In this document: piece by piece, positions 47,122 through 56,395 of the stretch
How positions within the stretch are numbered: position 1 is the stretch's first letter
Layout of the letters: each line of letters starts with the position of its first letter
NCBI GenBank assembly: GCA_963837365.1
Contig: CAWIMW010000002.1
Span: forward strand, 62,001-126,000
Direction of reading: 5' to 3'
DNA length: 64,000 nt
Source: CAWBXL01 sp963837365
Lineage (GTDB): Bacteria > Acidobacteriota > Terriglobia > Terriglobales > Acidobacteriaceae
Notes under the pieces: model-generated
Database searches by the model: none
What the model was told of the DNA's origin: nothing
The model's input: the letters and a program-made list of their open reading frames with translations, nothing else
Made by a program: the position numbers and the translations under genes

Positions 47122-47142
47122 CAGACACTCTCGCCGTGTCTG
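47122..47142 (-). other. Leader hairpin before the WbpB-like gene
   Basis: Arms CAGACAC and GTGTCTG pair perfectly around a 7-nt loop, and end 15 bp before the start codon's upstream edge. No T-run follows, so this is more a leader structure than a terminator. The rest of the 147-bp gap shows nothing else. Confidence 0.4.
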
Positions 47143-47253
47143 CTTACAGTTCGCTCACTAGCTTTTGGGGGATTGCTTGCTACTACCGATCTGGAGCGCA
47201 CTGCTTATGCTCGCAACCGGTCGCGCCTATCTCAAATCACGGGGTGGGTGAAC

Positions 47254-48405
47254 TCAATATGCACCATCGCCGGAGAGGACGGCTGCGGGCGTGCGGAGGA
47301 GGATTTTCAAATCGAGCAGCAGCGATTGCTTGCGCGCATACTGCAAGTCCAACCGTACCATCTCGTCAAAGCGTGTGCGACAGCGTCCGTTGACCTGCCA
47401 TAGACCGGTAATTCCCGGGCGGGCTTCCAATAGACGGCGCCGGTGCCATACATCGTAAGCTTCTACTTCGTAAGGGAGCGGAGGCCGAGGCCCGACCAAT
47501 GACATATCGCCGCGGAGCACGTTGAAGAACTGGGGCAGCTCATCGAGGCTGGTGCGGCGGATCCACTTGCCCACCGAGGTAATGCGCGGATCATCGGTGA
47601 GCTTGAAGGTGCCGCCTTCTTTCTTTTCCGCCTGGCCGGCGATCAGCTTCGTTACATATTCCTTGTGCTTCTCGGCGCTGTTGTTCATATACATCGAACG
47701 AAACTTAAGGAAGGTGAACCGCGCACCGTATTCGCCTACACGCTGCTGCTTAAAAAAGATGGGGCCCTGCGAGCTCAACTTGACCGCAATTGCAATCGCC
47801 AAAAAGACGGGGGAGAAAAGAATAATGGCAAACAGCGAACCTGCGATGTCCATGCCGCGCTTCAGGACCCGCGACCAGCGCCGTTTCACTACTTCCTGCT
47901 GCAAATCCGGATACATCACAGAATCGTTGGGATCCAACGGGGCGCTGTGTTCTTCCCAATCCTCGGGGAAAAGGTGGAAGGTGATGCCAATCTGGCTGAA
48001 CTGCTCCAGCGTCAGGCAATCTTTCAAGGAACCGCTGACCCGCATCAGGATGGTCGCCAGAATCGACTTCTTGAGGTCGGGGGCAATCTCGGTAAACATG
48101 ATTCCGATTACCCGCTGCTGCTTGTACCAGCCGGCCACATCGGTATCGCGAGTAGAAAGCGCCAGCGCGGAAAGAGCGCTCTGCACAACTTTGCCGGCTT
48201 TTTCTGCCGGGAAGGCATTGCCGATATCCAGCAACATCAACAAAAATGGCTTGCCCGAACGCTCCGCCCGCTTGCGTTCCAGACAAATGGTGCGCTGGAA
48301 ATATTCTTCCGGAAGAATACTGTCATTCCCGCTTTCGGCACGGGCAATGGCATTCTGGGAAGCTACCACCGAACGCAGAGTCTTTATAGGATCAGAAACT
48401 CTCAC
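47254..48405 (-). CDS. Initiating sugar-phosphate transferase with N-terminal degenerate GGDEF-like domain
   Basis: 383 residues. The C-terminal half is a polyprenyl-phosphate sugar transferase (RRWSRVLKRGMDIAGSLFAI with a membrane helix, FKQQRVGEYGARFTFLKFRS, TSLDELPQFFNVLRGDMSLVG, ARPGITGLWQVNGR). It starts repeat-unit synthesis on undecaprenyl phosphate. The N-terminal ~170 residues (RSGKPFLLMLLDIGN, VIGIMFTE) resemble a GGDEF fold without the GGDEF motif. Start is GTG at 48405 after GAGGAG. CpsD and assembly genes lie upstream in the same direction. Confidence 0.88.
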   Translation of the reverse strand: MRVSDPIKTLRSVVASQNAIARAESGNDSILPEEYFQRTICLERKRAERSGKPFLLMLLDIGNAFPAEKAGKVVQSALSALALSTRDTDVAGWYKQQRVIGIMFTEIAPDLKKSILATILMRVSGSLKDCLTLEQFSQIGITFHLFPEDWEEHSAPLDPNDSVMYPDLQQEVVKRRWSRVLKRGMDIAGSLFAIILFSPVFLAIAIAVKLSSQGPIFFKQQRVGEYGARFTFLKFRSMYMNNSAEKHKEYVTKLIAGQAEKKEGGTFKLTDDPRITSVGKWIRRTSLDELPQFFNVLRGDMSLVGPRPPLPYEVEAYDVWHRRRLLEARPGITGLWQVNGRCRTRFDEMVRLDLQYARKQSLLLDLKILLRTPAAVLSGDGAY

Positions 48406-48533
48406 AACTCACTCTCCTCAGTTCTTAAGTGGAACGGGGAAATGCCTTACCGCCTATGCCCCAGAAAATCCTGGGGGAAAAATTACGGCGTTTACGAGGA
48501 GGGAGGGCTGTTTCAAAGCTTGGCCGGATTACT

Positions 48534-49430
48534 CTATTTTGCCGTCCTGCTAGCAGGACCTGCGGCATCCGGACCGTATCGCGAGTAATAATTCTTGTTA
48601 TCTGTACCGGTAAAACCGTTTACTACCACACCCACTAAATTGGAACGATCTAAGGCTGCCAGTCCACGCTGGAGCTGACGCTTTTCGGTCTTGCCTTCGC
48701 GAACCACCAACAGGACACCATCCGCAAACCGCGCCCATACGCTGGTATCCGCCAAAGGCAGAAGGGGAGGGGAATCAATAATGATCCAATCGAAGCTGGC
48801 TGTCAACTGCACTAATAGGCTAGATAATTTGCCGGTTTGCATCAGTTCCAGGGGGTTCTCAGGGGGGCGACCGGCCGGAAGAAACCAAAATCCTGGGCTG
48901 TCGAGATAGTAGATACTATTAATGGGGCCGGCGCCTTCATACAGCCATTCGGTCACTCCCGGAATGTGGGGATGGCCGAATTGACGGGAAAGTACGGGAC
49001 GGCGTAGATCTCCTTCTAAGAGAAGGACTTTTTGCTGCTTCCGGCGCGCCAGAGTAGCCGCCAGATTGGCCGCCACCAAACTCTTCCCTTCTTCCGGTAA
49101 GGTACTGGTAATTAAGAGTTTTTTAATCGAACGGGCCTGCTGCAACTGGCGCAGGCGGACACCCAGGAAACGGAATTTCTCGGCGGCCAGGCTTTCTTTG
49201 TCGAACAGGGAGACCAATCGGCTCTCCGGGGCGATGGCCACCGGGACAGACTGAAAATGTCCCAGTTCGGGCGGAATCACCGCGGGCGGAGGAGTCATGT
49301 CTACGACGGGCTCGGGGGCATCCCGTTCCACCGATTCCAAAAGCTCTGTGGCCAGGACGGATTCAACCGGGAGTGCGCCCCCCGACTTCTCCGACTCCGA
49401 CCTCTGCAACGCTTCAAAAATACGGCTCAT
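48534..49430 (-). CDS. CpsD/CapB-type tyrosine autokinase
   Basis: 298 residues. LLITSTLPEEGKSLVAANLA is the Walker A region, VLLLEGDLRRPVLS Walker A', and FDWIIIDSPPLLPLAD Walker B. A short C-terminal YYSRYG carries Tyr residues that could be autophosphorylated. The start ATG at 49430 overlaps the stop of the ATPase gene (ATGA), showing translational coupling. It pairs with the separate Wzz protein at 50431 to control chain length and export. Confidence 0.9.
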   Translation of the reverse strand: MSRIFEALQRSESEKSGGALPVESVLATELLESVERDAPEPVVDMTPPPAVIPPELGHFQSVPVAIAPESRLVSLFDKESLAAEKFRFLGVRLRQLQQARSIKKLLITSTLPEEGKSLVAANLAATLARRKQQKVLLLEGDLRRPVLSRQFGHPHIPGVTEWLYEGAGPINSIYYLDSPGFWFLPAGRPPENPLELMQTGKLSSLLVQLTASFDWIIIDSPPLLPLADTSVWARFADGVLLVVREGKTEKRQLQRGLAALDRSNLVGVVVNGFTGTDNKNYYSRYGPDAAGPASRTAK

Positions 49431-50422
49431 ATTTTTTGGCTCCCCCGTGAAACCATGAAGGGTGTCTCTTCTTCATCATGGGCACGCGCGCTTTGTAAAT
49501 AGTCGTGCAATTGGAGGAGTGTCTTCACTGCTTGCCAAACTTCGCCATTGTCTTGTGGCGGCTGTGCATTTCTGCCCTGCTCAGCAATGGGCTGCACCCG
49601 GTGAACAACACCCAACCGGAAGTCGGTAGCAACCTCCTCAATCACATCCGGCGTAATCGAGTGTGCCTGCCGCGCAAATGATGTGATCAGCGCATTCTCG
49701 CAAATCGTGTTGATGAGGCGAGGTATTCCGCGGGAATGGCGGTAGACGCTGCTGATCGTCTCTGGCGGGAACAGGTCCGCATGGTGCCCTTCGGCAGCGG
49801 CCAATTGCAGGCGGCGATGGATATAACCCTGTGCCTCTTCCAAAGTCAGCGGCTCCAACTGCGACCGCAGCGCAATGCGCTGTTTCAACTGCCGCAACTC
49901 GACGGAATCCATCTTCAGATCAAGCTCCGGCTGGCCGACCAGCAGTATCTGCAAGAGTTTCTCTTCCGCGGTCTCCAGGTTGGTCAGCAACCGGACCTCC
50001 TCGAGCACTTCGACGGGAAGATGATGGGCTTCATCCACCACCAGAACAGTGGTCAACTTCTGCTGGTGACGGGCAATCAGAAAGCTGCTGAGATCAAGCA
50101 ACAACTCACTTTTGTTCTTCCCGGCAGTCGGCAGCCCCAGGTCGCCCGCGATGTATTGCAGGAATTCCATGGGCGAGAGAATGCTGTTGAACACGTAGGC
50201 ATAGGCCACGTTTTTCCGGTTGAGCAATTCCAGCAGGCAGCGGACCAGCAAGGTCTTCCCGGTGCCGACTTCGCCGGTCATCACCACAAAACCCTTGTGC
50301 CGACGGACCCCGTAATAGAGCGCAGCCAAGGCCTCGTTGTGACGCCGGGTGGGAAACAGAAACGACGGGTCGGGCGTGATCTCGAAGGGGTTGCGCTTCA
50401 GTTTGTAAAAACTTTTATACAT
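49427..50422 (-). CDS. ExeA-like AAA ATPase of EPS loci (XrtA-associated type)
   Basis: 331 residues. The start MYKSFYKLKRNPFEITPDPS and the motif TGEVGTGKT (residues 49-57) with VLVVDEAHHL identify the ATPase family found beside exosortase/EPS genes. SRGIPRLINTICENALI lies near the C-terminal lid. It probably energises or regulates assembly together with Wzz and CpsD. It lies 8 bp downstream of the Wzz gene and overlaps cpsD by 4 bp. Confidence 0.9.
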   Translation of the reverse strand: MYKSFYKLKRNPFEITPDPSFLFPTRRHNEALAALYYGVRRHKGFVVMTGEVGTGKTLLVRCLLELLNRKNVAYAYVFNSILSPMEFLQYIAGDLGLPTAGKNKSELLLDLSSFLIARHQQKLTTVLVVDEAHHLPVEVLEEVRLLTNLETAEEKLLQILLVGQPELDLKMDSVELRQLKQRIALRSQLEPLTLEEAQGYIHRRLQLAAAEGHHADLFPPETISSVYRHSRGIPRLINTICENALITSFARQAHSITPDVIEEVATDFRLGVVHRVQPIAEQGRNAQPPQDNGEVWQAVKTLLQLHDYLQSARAHDEEETPFMVSRGSQKI

Positions 50423-50430
50423 TCAATGCC

Positions 50431-52032
50431 TTAGCCGCGTAGAAAGCTGATGGCGGTGCCGATTAATACGATCATACCGATCACCCCGATACCCGCCAAT
50501 GACAGAATTTGCCAGCGTTTCTGGTGCTGTTCTTCGAGGGGTGTTTTCAGGGCCGGGATTTCGACCAAAACCTCGGCCGGAACCATCTGTTTGAAGACGT
50601 CCTCGTCATACACCCGGTCATCCAGGAATTCCGCTCCTCCGGCCACCACCAGTCCGAGCGCCACGCCCGCAAACAGACCCATCAAGCTCAGTTTCAAACG
50701 GTTGGGCGAGTATGGCTTGGTGGGACGGCTGGGCGGGTCTTGCATGGTGAAACGGTCGCCCTGCTGTTCGCGGGAAACCCTGCTGACCAAGGCCGCCTGG
50801 TTTTTCCGGTCGAGGAGTTTGTCGTAGTTGGCCTTGGAGGTATCGTAGCCGCGAGTCAAATCAGCCAGTTCCTGCTCGCGTATGGGGGTTGCGTTGAGCC
50901 GCGCCTGATAGGTGGCGATCTGCGCGTGCAAGGAATCGATGGCGCGTTGCCGGTTGGAAATTTCCAGTTGGTTCGCCTTTAACTGGCTGCGCACTTCCAT
51001 GATTGGTCCGCTCGCCGGAGTGGCGTTGCTCGCAGCATCGCCTCCCTCCGTAGTTGAATCGGCCGGTTGGCTCTTCAGCTGGGCGATCAGTTGATCCTTC
51101 ATCCTTTGTGTCTTGGCAATTTGTTCCTTGAGTTTGCGCACATCGGGATGCTGATCGGTGTAGATCGAACTAAGATTGGCCAATTGCGACCGCAGCCGTT
51201 CCAACTCCTGATCGAGCGCAGGCAGCCCGACTGCGGTTTCCCCGGGTTTGACCGTGGTCACAGCGCTGGTGTACTGGCTGAGCAGGGACTCCAAGTAGGC
51301 CTTCTGTTGATTGGCGCGGCTCAATGCATCCTGTTCCCCCTGGAACTGAGTCTGTAGGCTTGACAGAATGGTAATGTTACTTTGCAAGGTGCCGGGCAGT
51401 TCTCCGGGATGGCGGTCTTTGTATTCCCGGATTTTTTCTTCCTGGGCGGTCAGGTCATTTCTGGCGTCGGCAAGGGTGCTATCGAGGATCTTGTTTTGCA
51501 GATCCAGGTCCGTCGCAGTGGTATCGAGGGCTCCGCTAATCAAGGTGTTGGTCAATTCCGTCGTGACCTGCTGGGCAACGTCTGGATTGGGAGAACTGAA
51601 ATAGATGTTGAAGGAAGTAGGCAACCCCGCCTGAGTTTGTACAACTTCTATCTCAACGTTCTTCCGCATACGATCAACCAGTTCATCATCGGTCAGCTTG
51701 CCGCTGGCGCGCTGCTCAGCAAAGAGGCCCAGATTCGTCGCGATTTTCAGCAAGTTGGTACGGCTCAGCACCTGCTGCGAAATACTATCCATACGGCTTT
51801 GTAAATCTGCGGCCCCGTTCGGTCCTACGACCAGTAGACTGGACGGGTGTTGCACCAGGATCAAAGTACTGGAACGGTACACTGACGGCAGCAGCCAACT
51901 GACACTCCACACCACCGCCCAGCCCACGAAAAAAGGCAGCACAAACAGCCAGCAGCGGCGGCGCGCTACCGCCAGGTACTTGGCCCAATCCAGTTTCTCT
52001 TGCGGTTGATCGTCGAATAATTCTTCAGGCAT
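50431..52032 (-). CDS. Polysaccharide chain-length determinant (Wzz/GNVR)
   Basis: 533 residues. One membrane helix at about 28-52 (CWLFVLPFFVGWAVVWSVSW), a long periplasmic part with coiled coils (LDQELERLRSQLANL, RSQLKANQLEISNRQRAID) and a PSRPTKPYSPNRLKL stretch before the second helix. A third hydrophobic segment ends the protein (ILSLAGIGVIGMIVLIG). This matches the chain-length proteins of the XrtA-type EPS set. It has no kinase domain; CpsD is encoded separately. Confidence 0.9.
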   Translation of the reverse strand: MPEELFDDQPQEKLDWAKYLAVARRRCWLFVLPFFVGWAVVWSVSWLLPSVYRSSTLILVQHPSSLLVVGPNGAADLQSRMDSISQQVLSRTNLLKIATNLGLFAEQRASGKLTDDELVDRMRKNVEIEVVQTQAGLPTSFNIYFSSPNPDVAQQVTTELTNTLISGALDTTATDLDLQNKILDSTLADARNDLTAQEEKIREYKDRHPGELPGTLQSNITILSSLQTQFQGEQDALSRANQQKAYLESLLSQYTSAVTTVKPGETAVGLPALDQELERLRSQLANLSSIYTDQHPDVRKLKEQIAKTQRMKDQLIAQLKSQPADSTTEGGDAASNATPASGPIMEVRSQLKANQLEISNRQRAIDSLHAQIATYQARLNATPIREQELADLTRGYDTSKANYDKLLDRKNQAALVSRVSREQQGDRFTMQDPPSRPTKPYSPNRLKLSLMGLFAGVALGLVVAGGAEFLDDRVYDEDVFKQMVPAEVLVEIPALKTPLEEQHQKRWQILSLAGIGVIGMIVLIGTAISFLRG

Positions 52033-52036
52033 GAAT

Positions 52037-53386
52037 CTACCTTCCCAGCGGACGGGTGAAGTTATAGGAGATGGAAATCGAGCCGCGATTATGGTTCACA
52101 CTTCCCAGAGTGGAAATTGTGCTTCCTTTCTGATAGTCGCGACTGTAGTCCAAACGTAACATGAAATTTTGCGCCAGCTGCTGTTCCAGGCCCACGCCGC
52201 CGCTGGCTGAAGTAAGCGGGTTGTTTCCCGCCGCTGCGCTTCCCAGCTCCTGATTATGCCCATAGATAGCATTGAGACGCACGGCCGTGGTCCTGGTCAG
52301 TTGCCGCCGAATACCGCCCCCGACGCTGTTCAGCACAACTGCCCCGAGTACGCCGCCGCCATCGCTGACCTTGCGGTTCGCATCCAATGTGAGGCTGGTG
52401 AGCTTTCCTTGCCAGCCGAAACTGGCGCCTCCGGAAACCGACAACAGATTTTCGGTACCCGTGGCGGGAGCCGTGGCGTCGATCTGCGAATATTCCGGGC
52501 CGGCAAAGAACGACAGTGTCATCCGCTGTCGCAGGTAAATGGTGTGCGTAAGCAACAAACTGTTTGTGACCGTACGATTGCCGCCAGCGGAGAAATCCAG
52601 GAGCTGATATTTGTAGGTCACGCCGGTCCAATTCCGCGGGGTAAAGCGGTGATTGTAGTAGGCATTGCCGCTGCGTGTGCTGGTATCGAGTAATGTGCCT
52701 GAACCCGCTGGCACATCGCGAAAATGGGAATCGTAAAACGTCCCGCCGCCGCCCAGCACGTCGTCGGCACTGAACTGGTAGCTCATATCCGCAGAGGCCG
52801 TATTGTTGATGTTCTTGGCGAGCGGCGTGATCAGGGTCGGGTTGGGCTGTGTGATCGGCCCTGTGACCAGAGTACCCTGATCATTCTGAAATTGCTGCAA
52901 CAAACCAGTCGTATCGAGGAAACTGTCCCGCAATCGAAGATCAACGTGCGGGCTTAGCCGGTATTGCAACGTCCCGCTTAAATTGTGGGATCCCTGGTTA
53001 CGCGCGGAAAGACGCTGGTTGACGGTCACGCCCCCAAAGTAGCCGAGGACCCAGTGCAAGCGGGAACGGGTTTGATCCAGCTGAATGTTGGGAAGAATCG
53101 CGTAGCTGAAGTCCCCGAGGCGCGCGGTGGCGCTGTTAGCTGCATTGTCGTCGTAGGTTGCGCCAACGCTGATCCCGCCACGCAGATAATTGCTGCGTTC
53201 CAATTCCGAACTAAAGGAAAGCGAGTTAGCCTCGCCCCCAAGCAATGCAGGGGCTGGAGCCCTCTGATCTTCCATCGCCGGCACCGCACCGTTATCCGGG
53301 GATTGCGTGGATGGCGGCGTCGGGTTCTGCGCGGCGGCAAAAGTCGCGGCAGCTAGAACCAGAAGTGCAAAACTTTGCCTACTCAT
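52037..53386 (-). CDS. Outer-membrane beta-barrel protein of the EPS exporter
   Basis: About 449 residues with a signal peptide (MSRQSFALLVLAAATFAAAQ). The rest is rich in alternating strands (SNYLRGGISVGATYDDNAAN, NAYYNHRFTPRNWTGVTYKY, NRGSISISYNFTRP) and ends with an aromatic-rich strand, as outer-membrane barrels do. Such proteins follow the Wza-like gene in XrtA-type loci. The ATG at 53386 is favoured because GAGGA lies eight bases before it; GTG and ATG starts up to 53401 are possible. A pore or scaffold role is inferred. Confidence 0.82.
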   Translation of the reverse strand: MSRQSFALLVLAAATFAAAQNPTPPSTQSPDNGAVPAMEDQRAPAPALLGGEANSLSFSSELERSNYLRGGISVGATYDDNAANSATARLGDFSYAILPNIQLDQTRSRLHWVLGYFGGVTVNQRLSARNQGSHNLSGTLQYRLSPHVDLRLRDSFLDTTGLLQQFQNDQGTLVTGPITQPNPTLITPLAKNINNTASADMSYQFSADDVLGGGGTFYDSHFRDVPAGSGTLLDTSTRSGNAYYNHRFTPRNWTGVTYKYQLLDFSAGGNRTVTNSLLLTHTIYLRQRMTLSFFAGPEYSQIDATAPATGTENLLSVSGGASFGWQGKLTSLTLDANRKVSDGGGVLGAVVLNSVGGGIRRQLTRTTAVRLNAIYGHNQELGSAAAGNNPLTSASGGVGLEQQLAQNFMLRLDYSRDYQKGSTISTLGSVNHNRGSISISYNFTRPLGR

Positions 53387-53397
53387 GCCGGTCATCC

Positions 53398-54075
53398 TCA
53401 CGGGACCACCACCGTGTCACCGGGCATAAGTTTCACATTCTGCTGGGTGTTCTTCCCTTTAATCACGTCTTTGTAGTTGAAAGGCAGCCGCTCGTCGGTG
53501 CCGTCTGGCTTCTTTCGAAGCACGTAGATGTCCTTCTTTTTGGCAAAATCGCGGAACCCACCAGAAAGCGCCAGACCATCTAGAACTGTCATGTTGCCGG
53601 TCAAAGGATACGACCCTGGACGCGCCACCTGCCCCATAATGTTGAATTTCTTACTGCGCATCTCCTGCACAATTACGGTGACTTCAGGTTCGGAGATGTA
53701 GCTCTTCAACTTGTCGGTAATTTCGGCTTTCAGCGCCTTCGGGGTCTTTCCTCCTGCGGCAACTTCACCCACCAACGGCAGGGAAATCTTGCCGTCGGAG
53801 CGAACTTGGACAGAGCGGGAAATATCAGGTTCCTTCCAGACGTTGATGGCAAGCACGTCATCGATTCCAATCACGTAGCTGGCATCGTCAGTGGCAGTCC
53901 CGGGTACGGAAGTGGCAGGTTGCGTGGCTGCCACACCGGCGGGTGCAGGTTGCGCGTCGCTCACGTTCTTGCTGGCATCACTCCCCGACTGTGCTTGGAC
54001 CGAAACCAAAGACAAAGCGCAGGTCAGCAACCACGCCAGTTGCCAATATCCCCAACTCTTCTTCTGGATGTTCAT
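53398..54075 (-). CDS. Polysaccharide export protein (Wza-like, short)
   Basis: 225 residues with a signal peptide (hydrophobic LAWLLTCALSLVSVQAQ). YVIGIDDVLAINVWKEPDIS begins the Poly_export domain and DGKISLPLVGEVAAGGKTP follows; an SLBB-like repeat (FNIMGQVARPGSYPLTGNMT) ends it. No lipobox Cys and no C-terminal helix are present, so it is shorter than E. coli Wza (~379) and probably relies on the barrel protein next door. Its stop (53398) abuts the barrel gene start. Confidence 0.9.
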   Translation of the reverse strand: MNIQKKSWGYWQLAWLLTCALSLVSVQAQSGSDASKNVSDAQPAPAGVAATQPATSVPGTATDDASYVIGIDDVLAINVWKEPDISRSVQVRSDGKISLPLVGEVAAGGKTPKALKAEITDKLKSYISEPEVTVIVQEMRSKKFNIMGQVARPGSYPLTGNMTVLDGLALSGGFRDFAKKKDIYVLRKKPDGTDERLPFNYKDVIKGKNTQQNVKLMPGDTVVVP

Positions 54076-54122
54076 GTTGTAGTTCCCTTATGTGGCCCGC
54101 GAACCGCCGGCCAAGCTGCCCA

Positions 54123-55637
54123 TTACTGCGGCCCGTGTCCGTTGCCTTTTGCCGGCGAGCCAGCAAATGAGGTAGAGCTGTACGTAGGGGGGGGACTCAT
54201 ATGATACTGCTGAATCTTGTAAAGCAGGGTACGATAACTCACTTTTAATAGCCGGGCCGCAGCCTTGCGGTTCCAGCGTGTCTGGTCGAGTGCCACGGCA
54301 ATCGCATTACGCTCGGCTTCGCCCTTCACAGATTGGACCAGAGAACGTAAGCCTGAATTATGATCTTCGCTGGGCCCGGAAACCGGCATCGGTTCAGACA
54401 CGTGCGGTGGGAAGCGGTGTTCACGCAATCCATTCCCATCATTCCAGCGTGATTCGCCCAGTATGAGTTCCTCGTGTCCCATGACCAGGTAACGTTTCAC
54501 GAAACTTTCCAGTTCGCGAAGATTCCCCGGCCATTTGTATTCCTGGCAGGCCTCTAATAATTCAGTGGATAGAGTACGCGTCGGTAAGCCGTAGTGCCTG
54601 GCCAGTTGATTCATGAAATGCCCCAGAAGCAAGGGGATTTCTTCTTTGCGCTGCCGCAATGAAGGCACGTGGACGGTGAAAGCGCTCAATCGGTAGTAAA
54701 TATCTTCCCGTAACCGCTTCTCGGTCATGGCGCGCTCTACTTCGATACCGGTGGCGGCTACGATATGCACGTCAACTCTGATTGTGGTTCCGCTGCCAGG
54801 ACGCGAGAACTGCTTTTCCTGAAGAACGTGCAGGAGCTTGGCTTGCAGGTTGGCCGGCATGTCGGCGATGTCATCGAAAAAAATGGTGCCCTTTTCCGCC
54901 AGTTCGAACTTGCCCGGTTTCGGCCGAACCTGGCCGGGATACGAGCCTGCGTCAAATCCGAACAGTTCGCGCTCCAGTAGGTCGGGTGGGAGCGCGGCGC
55001 AATTTACCTTTAGGAAAGGAAGAGCAGAGCGCACGGAGAGTTGATGAATCAGCCGGGCGACGGTTTCTTTGCCGCTGCCACTCTCCCCCACGATGAGCAG
55101 CGGAACATCCACCTGCGAGAGCAATTCGGCCTGGGCCCGCAGCTTTCGCATCAGCGGGCCAGCTGCCATGAAAAAGCGGTCTTCACGCACCTGGATAATT
55201 TGTTCTTGGGTGAAACTGTGGTCATCGCGATCATCTTCGCCCAGCATGTACCGCTGGATGATGGCCGCAAGCTTCTGATCGCTTACCGGTTTCAACAAAT
55301 AGTCACGAGCTCCAAGCCGCATGGCTTCGTCGCGCAGCGTTTCATCCGCCAACCCCAGCAGAACCACCGGAAGACTCGGCCGCATACGGCGCAACCAGCG
55401 AAGTGCATAAAGCCCGTCGGCATCCCCGCGCGTCAAATCTACAAGCACCATGTCCGGCGTGTGGTTGCCCTGTAGCCGTTCCAGCGCTTCGCAGCCGCTG
55501 CCGACGACTTCGAGCCCCCACGAATGGGAGCTTGCCAGCGATTGCAGCGCGGTAATTGCGGACGAATCGCGTCCTACAATCAACAGGCGCAGCAACGCGG
55601 GAGCACTGCCGTTCTTATTTTTGGAAGTCTGTTCCAA
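54123..55637 (-). CDS. Response regulator with sigma54-type AAA domain, degenerate GAFTGA loop
   Basis: 504 residues. An N-terminal receiver keeps the phosphoacceptor Asp (MVLVDLTRGDADG) and the Lys (YLLKP). The AAA domain has GESGSGKE (Walker A) and GTIFFDDIADM (Walker B), and a Fis-type HTH ends it (RNAIAVALDQTRWNRKAAAR). In place of ELFGHEKGAFTGA it reads ELFGFDAGSYPGQ, so the sigma54-contact loop is lost. It resembles PrsR-like regulators of EPS loci but may not open sigma54 promoters. The start is a TTG at 55637 with only a weak Shine-Dalgarno. Confidence 0.88.
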   Translation of the reverse strand: MEQTSKNKNGSAPALLRLLIVGRDSSAITALQSLASSHSWGLEVVGSGCEALERLQGNHTPDMVLVDLTRGDADGLYALRWLRRMRPSLPVVLLGLADETLRDEAMRLGARDYLLKPVSDQKLAAIIQRYMLGEDDRDDHSFTQEQIIQVREDRFFMAAGPLMRKLRAQAELLSQVDVPLLIVGESGSGKETVARLIHQLSVRSALPFLKVNCAALPPDLLERELFGFDAGSYPGQVRPKPGKFELAEKGTIFFDDIADMPANLQAKLLHVLQEKQFSRPGSGTTIRVDVHIVAATGIEVERAMTEKRLREDIYYRLSAFTVHVPSLRQRKEEIPLLLGHFMNQLARHYGLPTRTLSTELLEACQEYKWPGNLRELESFVKRYLVMGHEELILGESRWNDGNGLREHRFPPHVSEPMPVSGPSEDHNSGLRSLVQSVKGEAERNAIAVALDQTRWNRKAAARLLKVSYRTLLYKIQQYHMSPPPTYSSTSFAGSPAKGNGHGPQ

Positions 55638-55669
55638 TTGAGTATTTGCCTGGAGAGATACAACAGATG

Positions 55670-56176
55670 TCAGACAGGTTCAACCTGGTAACCTTCAATA
55701 CGTACCGCCAGCGACCTTTGAATCACATCCACCGATACCACCAGCGTGCGATCGCCGTTCCGCGCGACCAAAATACCTTCCACACCCTTTAGCGCTCCGC
55801 TGCAAATACGTACGCGCTGGCCAATCTTCAGGAAGGGGTGTGCCGACCAGGGGAGTTGCTCATTCAACAGTAGTCGAACTGCGTCAATCTGTTCGTCCGG
55901 AATGGGAAGAGCTTCACCCTGCATACCGACCACTTGCAGTACTCCGTGGATGCGACATACGCGGAGCCGGTCCTGATTGGTCGGAGCAAAGCGCGCGAAC
56001 ACGTAGCAACTGAACAGGGGCAACTCGACGATTTTTTTTCGGTCACTCCAGCGGTGAGTTTCCTTCACCAGCGGGAGATAAGTACTGACTCCCTGTTCGA
56101 GCAAACGCTCGGCCACCATTTTTTCGTGGCGGGCGCGGGTGTGAACAGCATACCAATGAGAATTGTCGTTCGCCAT
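55670..56176 (-). CDS. NusG-paralogue transcription antitermination factor (RfaH/LoaP-like)
   Basis: 168 residues. The NGN domain begins HWYAVHTRARHEKMVAERLL and includes LPLFSCYVFARF; the KOW domain is IGQRVRICSGALKGVEGILV. This is the layout of specialised NusG paralogues that let RNA polymerase read long polysaccharide operons. It is the first gene of the 46-kb minus-strand locus. The ATG at 56176 is chosen: the frame is open to 56386, but the upstream part is leader and contains the shared 20-bp element. No clear Shine-Dalgarno precedes it. Confidence 0.88.
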   Translation of the reverse strand: MANDNSHWYAVHTRARHEKMVAERLLEQGVSTYLPLVKETHRWSDRKKIVELPLFSCYVFARFAPTNQDRLRVCRIHGVLQVVGMQGEALPIPDEQIDAVRLLLNEQLPWSAHPFLKIGQRVRICSGALKGVEGILVARNGDRTLVVSVDVIQRSLAVRIEGYQVEPV

Positions 56177-56222
56177 GACGGGTGACGTGCTCGATGTGTC
56201 CCAACTTTGTTGGAAAGTGCTC

Positions 56223-56242
56223 ACAGCTTCGCCCTCTGAGTC
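56223..56242 (-). promoter_or_regulatory. 20-bp element shared with the ugd leader (copy 2)
   Basis: Identical on the minus strand to 44182-44201. It lies 46 bp upstream of the NusG-like start codon, inside the probable transcribed leader. A recruitment or pausing site for the NusG-like factor itself is conceivable. Confidence 0.5.
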
Positions 56243-56395
56243 ACATGCGGCTACTTGACCCTGAAAATTCATAAGCAAAAATTGTCGGATTTCACGGGAG
56301 CAAGGGGAGGGAAAAGCAGTTTGCAACGCGCCCGTCTGGTAGAGTGAGAATACGCAGCCATGCAACACCCTGCAAGAGGTATTCAATCCTGATTC

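Noticed and set aside
47254..56176. A full exosortase (XrtA/PEP-CTERM) system
   Set aside because: Several associated gene types are present but no exosortase gene, PrsK kinase or PEP-CTERM substrate could be found in the window.
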